Assembly (NCBI RefSeq): GCF_014200375.1
Contig: NZ_JACHBP010000001.1
Span: forward strand, 868,001 to 932,000
Direction: 5' to 3'
DNA: 64,000 bases
Source: Terrimesophilobacter mesophilus
GTDB lineage: Bacteria; Actinomycetota; Actinomycetes; Actinomycetales; Microbacteriaceae
Below are positions 46,620-55,644 of the stretch, piece by piece (within the stretch, counting starts at the first letter, position 1; every line of letters begins with the position of its first letter). Below the pieces are notes generated by a model. It was not told where the DNA came from, searched no databases, and saw only the letters and a program-made list of their open reading frames with translations. Position numbers and translations under genes: made by a program.

Positions 46620-47840
46620 CTAGACATCAGCCGGCGGCGCCCCCAGGAACCAACCGAGCACCTGCGCCGAGACGCGTCCATCATGAACGGCTTCCACGAA
46701 ACGAATACCCGCCGCAGCCGTCTCGAGATAGGGCGCGGGAGCCGCGACGATGTCTCGGAGGACCGACTCGAGACTGTCCGCCGTTGCCTCGACAACGGGC
46801 AGATCAGCTCCCATCGCTCTGGCGACGTACTCGCGAACCTGCTCACTCACGTGGGAGACGACGATGCGGCCCGCCGCCATCGCTTCGCATGCGGCGACGC
46901 CGTAAATGCCCAGTCGCAATTGGTCAATCACGATGTCTGCATTGCGATAGACATCCGGCATGTCGCGTGACGCCACACCCTGGATGCGGCGGTAGCGCAC
47001 AAGGCCTTCGTTCTCGAGCGCCTCGAGAACCGGGTCAATGAGATCGGAGCCTTTGAGGCTGGCGCGACTCGGTGCATGAGCGACGACGGGCGGACCGTCG
47101 TGGGCAAATGGCTGGGTCGGGGCACGCCACGCCGCGACTTCGACGACGACGGGAAGCCATTGAGCCTCCGGCAGGTCGACGAGCAGATCGGGAGTCGACA
47201 CGAACACGGGAACCTTGAGCTTCTCTACCAACGTCGCGTTGACGAGTGCTCTGGCCTCAAGCACCGTCGTCGAAGAGTCGAGCCCGGCGACGAACGGTGA
47301 CCACGCGACTCGCTCGGCGTGGCGGCTGGGAAGACGGATGTCGCTGCCGTGGAACAGCAGCGCCACTCCGAGTCCGCGTCGCTGGCAGAGTCGGATGTCG
47401 TCCGCGGCCGAACGGCCGAGAGCGTCGCCGAAGAGAGGGGTTCCAGATTCCACGATCACGTGAGTGTAGTTGTCGAGCACGGCCGAAAGCTGGGCGCGCC
47501 GCCAGCCGGTAGACCATCGGTACACGTAGAACGGAACGCGCTGGTCGACCTCGAAGGCGAACCCAGTGGCGCGTGGGCCGGACATCGACACTGCGCCGAC
47601 GCCCACCAAAAATCGCTCCGCTGCGCGAGCCCAGCGAAAACCTTGTCCCGCCAGATTGCCAGGGCCGATGAACAGGCGCACCGGTGTCGACGGTGGAGAT
47701 GGGTTGCGAGGAACGCTCCCGCGTTCATATCGTTCCGACCGCGGGACGATACGCCTTGCGATCTCTTCGGGAAGCGCTGCATACAGCGGGCGGACAACTC
47801 GCTTTGCCGTGGCCTTCGCCGCAGCCGCCAGTGAGGTCAA
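46620..47840 (-). CDS. GT-B glycosyltransferase, paralogue of the gene at 56152
   Basis: The 406-residue protein has a GT-B fold: an N-terminal Rossmann domain (LFIGPGNLAGQGFRWARAAE) and a C-terminal nucleotide-binding domain with DIVIDQLRLGIYGVAACEAM. It belongs to GT4-like glycosyltransferases. Phrases such as FHGSDIRLPSRHA and PVVAHAPSR recur almost unchanged in the product at 56152-57327. Its ATG overlaps the DUF2304 stop as ATGA, so the three genes DPM-like GT2, DUF2304 and this one form one translation unit. Donor and acceptor are not evident. Confidence 0.85.
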   Translation of the reverse strand: MTSLAAAAKATAKRVVRPLYAALPEEIARRIVPRSERYERGSVPRNPSPPSTPVRLFIGPGNLAGQGFRWARAAERFLVGVGAVSMSGPRATGFAFEVDQRVPFYVYRWSTGWRRAQLSAVLDNYTHVIVESGTPLFGDALGRSAADDIRLCQRRGLGVALLFHGSDIRLPSRHAERVAWSPFVAGLDSSTTVLEARALVNATLVEKLKVPVFVSTPDLLVDLPEAQWLPVVVEVAAWRAPTQPFAHDGPPVVAHAPSRASLKGSDLIDPVLEALENEGLVRYRRIQGVASRDMPDVYRNADIVIDQLRLGIYGVAACEAMAAGRIVVSHVSEQVREYVARAMGADLPVVEATADSLESVLRDIVAAPAPYLETAAAGIRFVEAVHDGRVSAQVLGWFLGAPPADV

Positions 47841-48202
47841 CTGGACTCATCCTGATGGGTTGTTGGTTGCGGAGCCGTGACCAGGGCAACTTGTCGCGAC
47901 AGCTCCGTGACGTCGTGCTCGAGGTTGCGGAAGCGCCGGTAGGTCGACGCGACGAACCCGAGGAAGGTGAGCACAAGGAAGTACAGAAGCAGGTCCGCAC
48001 CGCGCCCGATGCCGATCAGGTGCGCGGCCCAGGTCCACACCTGCGGGAAAAATACCGACGATGCCGCCGCCACGATGAACAGCAGCATCAGGATGCGTCG
48101 GATGGCCTGGTGCCTGGCCCCGCCTCCCCGCAACATGAAGAAAGCTGCGATGAGGATGACCACGACGGCGAGGATTTGGAATATGAGCGTCACGGTGATC
48201 AC
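47837..48202 (-). CDS. DUF2304 small membrane protein
   Basis: The 121-residue protein has three transmembrane helices (about residues 2-24, 37-55 and 68-88) and a cytosolic tail with RRFRNLEHDVTELSRQVALV, probably a short coiled coil. DUF2304 genes often follow dolichyl-phosphate-mannose-synthase-like GT2 genes, as here, and may anchor that enzyme to the membrane. Both ends overlap neighbours as ATGA. Confidence 0.85.
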   Translation of the reverse strand: MITVTLIFQILAVVVILIAAFFMLRGGGARHQAIRRILMLLFIVAAASSVFFPQVWTWAAHLIGIGRGADLLLYFLVLTFLGFVASTYRRFRNLEHDVTELSRQVALVTAPQPTTHQDESS

Positions 48203-48864
48203 CTGAAGAGAAGCTCGACGAGGATGTTGATCGAGTTCAGCACGGATTGGCCTTTCGCTTTGGAGTATTCACTGTAGACAATGTGGGTGGGATACTCCGC
48301 CCAGCGCGCATTGCTGCCGCCGATCTGGTCGATCAGCTCCGAAGCGTGCGCCATCCGGTTCTGATGCAAGTGGATGCGGGTCAGGAGGTCGCGACCCAGG
48401 ACGCGCAAGCCGTTGTGCGCATCCGTGAGTGCGACGCCGGTCGTGGCGCGCGTGTACCAGGCAGCCAGTCGAAGTGTTCCACGCTTGAGCCGCGTCATCT
48501 GGGTACGGCCGTCGAGGAATCGCGACCCGATGACCACGTCGAGGCCATCCGACCGCAGCTGTGCAACCATGCCGACGGCATCCGCCACCTGGTGCTGCCC
48601 GTCGGCATCGAAAGTGACCACGTCGGTCATGAGCGGATCGAGGAGTGCGTAGTCGAAACCGGTCTGCAGGCTCGCCCCCTGGCCGAGGTTGATCGGATGG
48701 GTGACCACAACCGCGCCGGCGGCCCTGGCTGCGGCGACCGAGTCGTCGGCGGAACCGTCGTCGACGCACACGACGAACTCGAAGTGCTCGCGAAGCTCGG
48801 AGACGACCGAGCCGATCATGCTGCCCTCGTTGTACATCGGGACAATTACCCAGGTCCGGCCCAT
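48199..48864 (-). CDS. DPM1-like family 2 glycosyltransferase
   Basis: The 221-residue GT-A enzyme begins VIVPMYNEGSMIGSVVSEL, with CVDDGSADDS, NLGQGASLQTGFDYAL and the metal-binding TFDADGQHQ. It resembles polyprenyl-phosphate sugar synthases. It would attach a sugar to undecaprenyl phosphate for use outside the membrane, with the DUF2304 protein as likely membrane partner. It heads a minus-strand group and is divergent from the glycosyltransferase at 48953. Confidence 0.88.
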   Translation of the reverse strand: MGRTWVIVPMYNEGSMIGSVVSELREHFEFVVCVDDGSADDSVAAARAAGAVVVTHPINLGQGASLQTGFDYALLDPLMTDVVTFDADGQHQVADAVGMVAQLRSDGLDVVIGSRFLDGRTQMTRLKRGTLRLAAWYTRATTGVALTDAHNGLRVLGRDLLTRIHLHQNRMAHASELIDQIGGSNARWAEYPTHIVYSEYSKAKGQSVLNSINILVELLFR

Positions 48865-48937
48865 GACCCATAGTTTCTCACGGCGGCAAGTAATTTTCCC
48901 CCGAGCAGCCGCGGGCGTGATGGCGGGAGTGCCCGGC

Positions 48938-48943
48938 TAGGCT
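48938..48943 (+). promoter_or_regulatory. -10 box (TAGGCT) before the GT4 pair
   Basis: TAGGCT ends nine bases before the ATG at 48953, giving a leader of about three bases. No ribosome-binding site is present. Confidence 0.4.
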
Positions 48944-48952
48944 TGACTCGCC

Positions 48953-50143
48953 ATGTCCAGCCAATCCAAGACCGCGCTATTGATCAGTTATTCCGATCTG
49001 TTCAGCGATCCGCGTGTACGGCTGCAGATCGAATGGCTCGCGTCCGACGGGTGGGCCGTCGACACGCTCGGATTGGGTCGGCATCCATCTCCATCCGTCA
49101 GGGAACACTTCGCACTCGGCCCTCTCGCCTCCTGGACGAAAAGCCTGTGGGGCCGACTGATCACCTACGGAGTCCTACCCCGGGCCGCCCGTTTTCGGCA
49201 CCTCATGGCCGAACGGATTCCGCGCGAAGTCCTCGATCGCGTTGGCTCGTCGGAGTACGACTTGATTGTTTTCGAGGACTACGATTTCCTCCCGCTGCTC
49301 ACGATGAGCCACATTTTTCCGCCCACGGCCCGGCGCGGTCGGATTCATCTCGACTTGCATGAGTACCGAGACCCGCGACTCCCCCTCGTGTCGATTCGCC
49401 GCGTTCTCGGCGACCGTTACTATCGCTGGCGGCGTTCGCTGATCGGACATCCCACGATCGATTCGAGGACCACCGTCGCGACACGGCTCGCGGACATGTA
49501 CGCCCGAGATTTCGGCTTCACGCTTCCCGTCATCGTGCGCAACATCCCTCCGTTCATCGCGCAGAATCCTCGTCCCGTCGAGCCGGATCGGATTCGTCTG
49601 GTCTACCACGGCATGGCCAGCTGGAGCCGTGGTTTACGCCAGATCGTGGATGCCCTGCCTTCCATCGACGATCGATTCACGATGACCTTCATTCTCACGG
49701 ACGTCCCCCACGTCGTCGCCGAGCTCACCGCCCTGACCGCGCCGTTGGAGGGGCGTGTGCAGATCCTTCCGGCCATTCCGATGACGGAGATCAGCGCGAC
49801 GATCAACGAATACGACCTCGAGGTCATGTTCTTCCCACCGACGACGCCGAATCTCCGGTTCGCGTTGCCCAACAAGTTGTTCGAGGCGATACAGGGGCGG
49901 CTCGGACTGGTCATCGGCGACAGTCCCATGATGGCCGAGATCGTGCGCGAGTATGGTAACGGGGTCGTGATCGAGGGGTGGAGTGCCCAGGACCTGGCGC
50001 GAACGATCGGCGACCTCACCGTTGAGGACGTCACGCGTTTCAAGCAGGCCTCGGACCGGGCAGCGCATGACCTCAATGCCGAAGCGGAGGGCTCGATCTT
50101 TCTGGCTGCAATCTCGGCGGCCAGGCGAACCGGTCCACTGTGA
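48953..50143 (+). CDS. GT4-type glycosyltransferase
   Basis: The 396-residue GT-B protein has an N-terminal domain with ALLISYSDLFSDPRVRLQIE. A C-terminal domain contains RLVYHGMASWSRGLRQIVDA and LPNKLFEAIQGRLGLVIGDS, where the Glu is the usual sugar-nucleotide contact. It is a retaining GT4-like enzyme of unknown specificity. Its stop overlaps the next start as GTGA. Confidence 0.85.
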   Translation: MSSQSKTALLISYSDLFSDPRVRLQIEWLASDGWAVDTLGLGRHPSPSVREHFALGPLASWTKSLWGRLITYGVLPRAARFRHLMAERIPREVLDRVGSSEYDLIVFEDYDFLPLLTMSHIFPPTARRGRIHLDLHEYRDPRLPLVSIRRVLGDRYYRWRRSLIGHPTIDSRTTVATRLADMYARDFGFTLPVIVRNIPPFIAQNPRPVEPDRIRLVYHGMASWSRGLRQIVDALPSIDDRFTMTFILTDVPHVVAELTALTAPLEGRVQILPAIPMTEISATINEYDLEVMFFPPTTPNLRFALPNKLFEAIQGRLGLVIGDSPMMAEIVREYGNGVVIEGWSAQDLARTIGDLTVEDVTRFKQASDRAAHDLNAEAEGSIFLAAISAARRTGPL

Positions 50144-51333
50144 ACGACCGCACCCTGACCGGCGCGACGACTCCCCGCCGGGCGACCATCGCGACTCGTG
50201 TATACGAACCAGAGGCCGCGGCTGCCGCTTATCGGCTCGGTAATCTCACCCGCGCCCTCGAGCGCCTCGGCTACCGCGTGACGGTGCTCACAACGAAGTC
50301 ACCAGGTGCTCGACGCAGTTCGACCCGGGTTCGCCGCTGGCCGGTTCTGCGTGATCGGTCCGGCGCTGTGCGCGGCTACCTGCAATACCTGAGTTTTGAC
50401 GTCCCACTCCTGTTCCGGCTTCTCTTCGGCCCCCGCGCCGATGTAGTCGTCGCCGAGCCGCCGCCGACCACGGGCGTCGTCACCCGCATAGCCTGCGCGA
50501 TGCGCCGTGTGCCCTACGTCTATTTCTCGGCCGACGTCATGTCCTCGGCGCTCACGGCGGTCAAGGTCAGCGGCATCGTGCGGCGCGCGGTCACGGCGAT
50601 GGAGCGATGGGCCCTGCGGGGTGCCGCCGAGATTCTCGCCATCTCCGACGGAGTGCGGAACGAACTCGAACAGCTCGGAACCGACCCGGCAAAGATCTCG
50701 GTCATCGGCACTGGCATCGATACCGCACTGTTCAGTCCGGACGGCGAGGCCGAAGACGCCGAGCCGCCGTACTTCCTCTACGCCGGGACGATGTCGGAAT
50801 TTCAGGGTGCCGCGGTGTTCGTCGACGCGTTCGAACTCGTGGCGGCGGAGCATCCGGATGCCCGACTCGTCATGTTCGGCGGCGGTGTCGACATCGACTT
50901 ACTCACGGCCAAAGCCGCCCCTCTTGGCAACCGGGTGGCCTTTCCCGGCTTTGTCGACGCCGAGGTGGTCGCACGATGGACTCGGGGCGCGACCGCGAGC
51001 CTGGCCTCGGTGCGTCCGGGGCAGGGATATGACTTCGCGTTCCCCACCAAGACCCTCGCCAGTGTCAGCTGCGGGACTCCTGTCGTGTTCGCCGGAGTAG
51101 GGCCTCTGCGCGAACTCGTCACGGATCACAATCTCGGCTGGTCGGTAGATTGGGATGCCCGGCAGGTTGCCGGGGCCATGCTCGACGCGTTGCGGGCGCC
51201 CCGCCGCAGGCTCGGCCGCTCCACCCTCGACTGGCTCGACGCGAATTATTCTTTGCGCGGCGCTGCCGATCGCGGGGCTGCAGCGGTGGACGCAGTGGTC
51301 GGCCTCCGATCGACGGTGCCGAGCGACAACTAG
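50140..51333 (+). CDS. GT4-type glycosyltransferase
   Basis: The 397-residue GT-B protein begins at GTG in the GTGA overlap. It has AAAAYRLGNLTRALERLGYR, EPPPTTGVVTRIACAMRRVP, and the C-terminal PPYFLYAGTMSEFQGAAVFV and FAFPTKTLASVSCGTPVVFA. The pair K-T in PTKTLA and the following Cys-Gly-Thr-Pro are typical GT4 contacts. The specificity is unknown. Its last codon TAG is the first part of a TAGACT -10 box for the ABC exporter gene. Confidence 0.85.
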   Translation: MNDRTLTGATTPRRATIATRVYEPEAAAAAYRLGNLTRALERLGYRVTVLTTKSPGARRSSTRVRRWPVLRDRSGAVRGYLQYLSFDVPLLFRLLFGPRADVVVAEPPPTTGVVTRIACAMRRVPYVYFSADVMSSALTAVKVSGIVRRAVTAMERWALRGAAEILAISDGVRNELEQLGTDPAKISVIGTGIDTALFSPDGEAEDAEPPYFLYAGTMSEFQGAAVFVDAFELVAAEHPDARLVMFGGGVDIDLLTAKAAPLGNRVAFPGFVDAEVVARWTRGATASLASVRPGQGYDFAFPTKTLASVSCGTPVVFAGVGPLRELVTDHNLGWSVDWDARQVAGAMLDALRAPRRRLGRSTLDWLDANYSLRGAADRGAAAVDAVVGLRSTVPSDN

Positions 51334-51336
51334 ACT
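51331..51336 (+). promoter_or_regulatory. -10 box (TAGACT) sharing the upstream stop codon
   Basis: The stop codon TAG at 51331-51333 is part of TAGACT, giving a transcription start near 51343 and a leader of about 28 bases before the GTG at 51371. This would give the exporter its own promoter in addition to read-through. Confidence 0.35.
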
Positions 51337-51370
51337 GCTACGAGATTTCTCGACCAAACGGAGACGACCG

Positions 51371-53155
51371 GTGAACGCCATGTTGAAGCTCTACCGCGAC
51401 GTCCTGACTCTCCTACCACCGGCCTCACAGCGCTTCCTCGTCATCTACTCGATGTCGCTGTCGTTGCTCTCGATCCTCGACGCATCCGCGCTCGGACTGC
51501 TCGCCGTCGTCATCACCCCGATCATCAGTGGGGCGCCGCTCGTCCTTCCCGTCTTCGGCCGAATCTCCGACCTCGGCCTCATCATCATGCTCGGGCTCGT
51601 CTGCCTGCTCATCATCGTCAAGGGAGTGCTCTCCGTCGCAGTCATCTGGAGGGCGACGCGTACCTTCGCGAGGTTCGAACTCGAGATCGGATCGCGCCTC
51701 TTCGACTCGTACATCGCCTCGAGCTGGGTGGAACGGCTCAAACGCAACTCTGCGGATGTCGTGCGTCTCACCGACAGCAGCGTCTCAGCAACAGTGTCGA
51801 GTTTCCTCCGCCCCCTCACGACGCTGCCCGGCGAGATCTTCAGCTTCGTCACCGTCGTCGCCGTTCTCGCGGTAGTACAACCGCTCGTAGCGCTCATGAC
51901 GGTCGTCTACCTGGGGCTGCTCGGCGCCGTCATGTTCTTCTGGATCACCCGGCGATCGCGAGAGGCCGGGCGGGTGGCGCTTCGTTACTCGCTGCGAAGC
52001 TCCCGGCTCATCACCGAGATGGTCGGCGCACTGAAGGAAGTCACTCTCCGAAACAAGGCCGGGGAGGCGGCCGCCGTCGTCCGCCGGAATCGAACGCACA
52101 CGACGCGGGCTCGATCCAACGCGCAGTTCCTCAATCAAGTGCCCCGATACGTCCTCGAATCGGGGCTCGTCGGCGGCTTCATCCTCGTCGGCATCACGGG
52201 GTACCTGGTTGGCAGCTTCGCCGGTGCCGCGACCGCCGTAGCCCTGTTCGGCCTCGCGGGCTTCCGGATGGCGCCCTCTGTCGTACGGATGCAGTCAATT
52301 GCCTCTCAGGTCGCTGTGAGTACGCCCGACGTGCGCAGGGTCCTCGATGAAATCCGGCGATCAGAGGAGTCGAGCGCAGAAAGCGTCGCTCGCGTGCAGC
52401 ACCCGCTACCCGAGAACCCGCGCCGGATCACGGCCGAGAACCTCTGCTTCCGTTACCGGCCTGACGCTCCCGACGCCGTTCGAGGGGTGAATCTCTCGAT
52501 CGAGTTCGGGTCGACAGTCTCGTTCGTGGGCGTCTCCGGTGCCGGGAAGTCGACCATGGTCGACATCCTCCTCGGTCTCGTCGAGCCCACCGAGGGAACG
52601 ATCGAGATCGACGGGGTGCCGCTCGCCGATGTCTCGCGAGCGTGGCGTTCCCGCGTCGCCTATGTGCCCCAGGACGTTTCGCTTTTCGATGCATCCGTCG
52701 CGCAGAACGTCGCGCTCACCTGGGCCGACGGCTTCGATCCCGATCGCGTACGGCGGGCACTTGACAAGGCTCAGCTCCTCGACATCATCGAGGCGCGCGA
52801 GGGTGGAATCAACTCCCCCATCGGCGAGCGCGGCCTGTCCCTTTCCGGCGGGCAGCGCCAACGACTCGGAATCGCGCGCGCCCTCTACGCGGAGCCTCTC
52901 GTACTCGTCATGGATGAGGCGACAAGTGCGCTCGACACGGCAACCGAAGCCGCCGTCACCGACGCCATCCGCCACCTTCGCGGTTCGATGACAATCGTGA
53001 CGGTGGCGCATCGCCTCGCCACCGTGAAGGCGTCGGATCAGATCTTCTTCATGCGCGACGCCGAGATCGCGGCGTCGGGCACCTTCGAGGAACTGATCAA
53101 GACGGTTCCCGACTTTGCCAACCAGGCGAAACTAGCCGGCCTCGCGGGCGACTGA
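51371..53155 (+). CDS. ABC exporter, possible lipid-linked glycan flippase (first of two)
   Basis: The 594-residue half-transporter has a six-helix membrane domain (to about residue 330) and an ATPase domain with Walker A GVSGAGKST (about 386-394), the signature LSGGQRQRLGIARAL, and Walker B VLVMDEATSALD. The D-loop and H-loop (TVAHRLATVK) are intact. It would work as a homodimer. In glycan loci such MsbA/PglK-like exporters flip lipid-linked saccharides, which fits because no Wzx is visible here. The GTG start has GGAG seven bases before it. Confidence 0.87.
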   Translation: MNAMLKLYRDVLTLLPPASQRFLVIYSMSLSLLSILDASALGLLAVVITPIISGAPLVLPVFGRISDLGLIIMLGLVCLLIIVKGVLSVAVIWRATRTFARFELEIGSRLFDSYIASSWVERLKRNSADVVRLTDSSVSATVSSFLRPLTTLPGEIFSFVTVVAVLAVVQPLVALMTVVYLGLLGAVMFFWITRRSREAGRVALRYSLRSSRLITEMVGALKEVTLRNKAGEAAAVVRRNRTHTTRARSNAQFLNQVPRYVLESGLVGGFILVGITGYLVGSFAGAATAVALFGLAGFRMAPSVVRMQSIASQVAVSTPDVRRVLDEIRRSEESSAESVARVQHPLPENPRRITAENLCFRYRPDAPDAVRGVNLSIEFGSTVSFVGVSGAGKSTMVDILLGLVEPTEGTIEIDGVPLADVSRAWRSRVAYVPQDVSLFDASVAQNVALTWADGFDPDRVRRALDKAQLLDIIEAREGGINSPIGERGLSLSGGQRQRLGIARALYAEPLVLVMDEATSALDTATEAAVTDAIRHLRGSMTIVTVAHRLATVKASDQIFFMRDAEIAASGTFEELIKTVPDFANQAKLAGLAGD

Positions 53156-53156
53156 C

Positions 53157-54218
53157 TCAGGGCGCGTGGGCCAGCAGAGCGTCGACGACCTGCTCCGCCG
53201 CGTGGCCGTCCCCATACGGCGCCGCATCGGTCGGTGCGGGGGTTGAGCGCTCGGCGGTCTCTCGCAGCACGCTGAGATCCTCGCTCACGAGGCGATTCCA
53301 CCCGAGTTCGACCGTCTCCACCCACTCGGTCTCCGGCCGAATCGTCGTGCAGGGAACCCGGAGCAGGAACGCCTCCTTCTGGAGCCCCCCCGAGTCGGTC
53401 ACGACGCCTGCGCTCTGCAGCACCGCCGACACCAGGTCGGGATAGGCGAGCGGCGGGATCGGCCGGATCGATCCGGACTCCAGGGGGATGCCGTACTCGG
53501 CCGCGAGGTGCACGAGACGCGGATGCGCAGCGAGCAGCACGGGCATCTCGAGTGCGGCGAGTTGTTCGAGGATCTCAGAGAGCCGCTTTGGGTCATCGGT
53601 GTTGTCTGGGCGGTGCAGGGTCGCGACGTGGAATCGACCGCGTTCGACACCAGCGGGGAGCGGCGGCGGATCGGCGAGCACGCGCCCGCGAACGCGATAG
53701 AGGACATCCGTCATGACATCGCCGACGAGCACACTTCGCTCGGCGAGTCCCTCGGTTGCGAGGTGATCCATGGCGACTTTCGTCGGGGCAAGGAGCAGGT
53801 CTGCAGCATGGTCTGTGAGCACCCGATTGTGTTCTTCAGGCATCCGTCGATTGAACGAGCGCAGACCCGCCTCGAGGTGTGCCACCGGGACGTGAAGTTT
53901 GACGGCGGCGATGGCGGCGGCGAGCGTCGAGTTGGTGTCGCCGTAGACGAGCACCCAGTCCGGCTGGTACTGCTCGATCAACGGCTCCAGTCCGGCAAGC
54001 ATCGCGCCGGTTTGCTGCCCATGCTTGCCCGAGCCGATGGCGAGGTTGGCGTCGGGATCGGGGATGCCCAGATCGCGAAAGAACACGTCCGACATGAGCT
54101 CGTCGTAGTGCTGGCCCGTATGCACCACCACGTGATCGATGCGACCGCTCATCGCCGTCGAGATCGGAGCCAGCTTCACGAACTGCGGGCGCGCGCCCAC
54201 GACACTCAATACCAGCAT
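53157..54218 (-). CDS. Non-hydrolysing UDP-GlcNAc-type 2-epimerase (WbpI-like)
   Basis: The 353-residue enzyme begins MLVLSVVGARPQFVKLAPIS. It has HTGQHYDELMSDVFF, the active-site segment HLEAGLRSFNRRMPEEHNRV, ATLHRPDNTDD, and TDSGGLQKEAFLL. The phrases HTGQHYD and TEWVETVELGWN match the WbpI group, which acts on UDP-GlcNAc3NAcA, better than WecB. It would thus complete the pathway begun at 35621-39594. It is leaderless by the -10 spacing. The gene abuts the ABC exporter stop. Confidence 0.85.
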   Translation of the reverse strand: MLVLSVVGARPQFVKLAPISTAMSGRIDHVVVHTGQHYDELMSDVFFRDLGIPDPDANLAIGSGKHGQQTGAMLAGLEPLIEQYQPDWVLVYGDTNSTLAAAIAAVKLHVPVAHLEAGLRSFNRRMPEEHNRVLTDHAADLLLAPTKVAMDHLATEGLAERSVLVGDVMTDVLYRVRGRVLADPPPLPAGVERGRFHVATLHRPDNTDDPKRLSEILEQLAALEMPVLLAAHPRLVHLAAEYGIPLESGSIRPIPPLAYPDLVSAVLQSAGVVTDSGGLQKEAFLLRVPCTTIRPETEWVETVELGWNRLVSEDLSVLRETAERSTPAPTDAAPYGDGHAAEQVVDALLAHAP

Positions 54219-54224
54219 GCTGCA

Positions 54225-54230
54225 ATCCTA
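54225..54230 (-). promoter_or_regulatory. -10 box of a leaderless wbpI-like message (TAGGAT)
   Basis: TAGGAT on the minus strand is followed by six bases and the ATG at 54218, the leaderless spacing. No ribosome-binding site is present. Confidence 0.5.
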
Positions 54231-54275
54231 GGTGGCTGCCGATCTCCCCCGGCCGGAATCCCGGATGGCGTCGCC

Positions 54276-54281
54276 TAAACT
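54276..54281 (+). promoter_or_regulatory. -10 box of a leaderless GT4 message (TAAACT)
   Basis: TAAACT is followed by seven bases and the ATG at 54289. Divergent from the box at 54225-54230, with 45 bases between them. Confidence 0.5.
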
Positions 54282-54288
54282 GAAAGCG

Positions 54289-55644
54289 ATGACCGATCTT
54301 CCCGTTGCGGCCGGCCTGCCGGACGCCCGCCCGCACGTTCTCTACGTCGCTTGGGGCTATCCGCCCTCGCGCGGCGCCGGAATGTATCGCGCTCTCGCGA
54401 CCGCGAACGGCTTCGCGCGGGAAGGCTGGCGGGTGACCGTTCTCACGGCCACGCGGGAGACCTTCGAGCGCCTCAACGGCACCGATCCGGAGGCGGAGAC
54501 CTCCATTCATCCGGACATCAAGGTTGTTCGCATCCCGTTCGACCCCGACCGCGGCGAGGGCGACCTCGCGAAGTGGTCCCGGCTGCGAATCTTCTCGCCG
54601 TTGCTGTGGAACGGGTTGCGCTGGCTGCGCGCGCTCGCAGGCTTTCCCGAGGTCGCGTACGGGTCATGGCGGAGACCACTCGCCGCCGCCGCCCAGTCGA
54701 TCCACGAAGCCGATCCCGTGTCGCTCGTGGTCGGAACGGCCAATCCAAACGTGGACTTTGTGCCCGGCGATCACCTCTATCGCCGGTTCGGCGTGCCCTA
54801 CGTGATGGATCACCGCGACGCATGGCATTTGAACGTCTACACCGGGAAGCGGGTCGGGTCACGGCGGAGTCGCTCCAATCGACTGGAACGACGGATGCTC
54901 GATCATGCGATCGAGGCCTGGTTCGTCAACGCGCCGATCCGCGACTGGCACGCCCAGAATCATCCGGAGCGTGCGAATCGCTTCCACGTGGTGGCGAACG
55001 GATTCGACCCGGCATTCCTCGATCGTTCGAAGATCGAGAAGCGCACGCGACCTGCCGACCTCACCGTCGGCTACCTGGGGACAATCTACGGCCCGATACC
55101 CCTCCGAGAAACGCTCGAAGGGTGGCGGCTCGCGAGGCAGCGGTCGTCGGTGCTCGCCTCGGCTTCCCTCGTCTTCCGCGGCCGACTCGGCCACTTCGCT
55201 GAACCGGATCCAGAGGCGGCCGCCCTGCTGGATGAGTTCCGGGACGATCGGGTGATCTATGCCGGCCCGGTCTCCAAGACCCAGGTGTCGGCGGTCTACA
55301 GCGAATTCGATCTTCTCCTCCTCATCATCAGCAGGAGTCGCTACGTGACGAGCGGAAAGGTGTTCGAGTATGCGGCCACCGGTCTTCCGATCGCGGCCCT
55401 GCATGACCCCATTTCCGCGGCGACGAGCGTGCTCGACGGTTACCCGTCACTCTTTGCCGCCGACGAGGTATCCGCTGAGGCGTTCGCGCACGCGATCGTC
55501 GCGGCGTCCGAATTCGCAGCCACCATGACGAACCACGAGATCCTGGCGGCCCAGGAGTGGGCGCAGCACCTGGCCCGCGATGAGCAGCTCCTACCGAGAA
55601 TCACGGCGCTGAGCGAGCTCATCGGGAACGGAGTTGGAGCATGA
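54289..55644 (+). CDS. GT4-type glycosyltransferase
   Basis: The 451-residue GT-B protein begins MTDLPVAAGLPDARPHVLYV, with the glycine-rich YPPSRGAGMYRALATANGFA. A long N-terminal domain contains PYVMDHRDAWHLNVYTGKRV, and the C-terminal domain has TVGYLGTIYGPIPLRETLEG and VTSGKVFEYAATGLPIAAL, with the contact Glu. The frame is open to 54232, but the leaderless promoter favours 54289. Its stop overlaps the next gene as ATGA. The specificity is unknown. Confidence 0.85.
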   Translation: MTDLPVAAGLPDARPHVLYVAWGYPPSRGAGMYRALATANGFAREGWRVTVLTATRETFERLNGTDPEAETSIHPDIKVVRIPFDPDRGEGDLAKWSRLRIFSPLLWNGLRWLRALAGFPEVAYGSWRRPLAAAAQSIHEADPVSLVVGTANPNVDFVPGDHLYRRFGVPYVMDHRDAWHLNVYTGKRVGSRRSRSNRLERRMLDHAIEAWFVNAPIRDWHAQNHPERANRFHVVANGFDPAFLDRSKIEKRTRPADLTVGYLGTIYGPIPLRETLEGWRLARQRSSVLASASLVFRGRLGHFAEPDPEAAALLDEFRDDRVIYAGPVSKTQVSAVYSEFDLLLLIISRSRYVTSGKVFEYAATGLPIAALHDPISAATSVLDGYPSLFAADEVSAEAFAHAIVAASEFAATMTNHEILAAQEWAQHLARDEQLLPRITALSELIGNGVGA

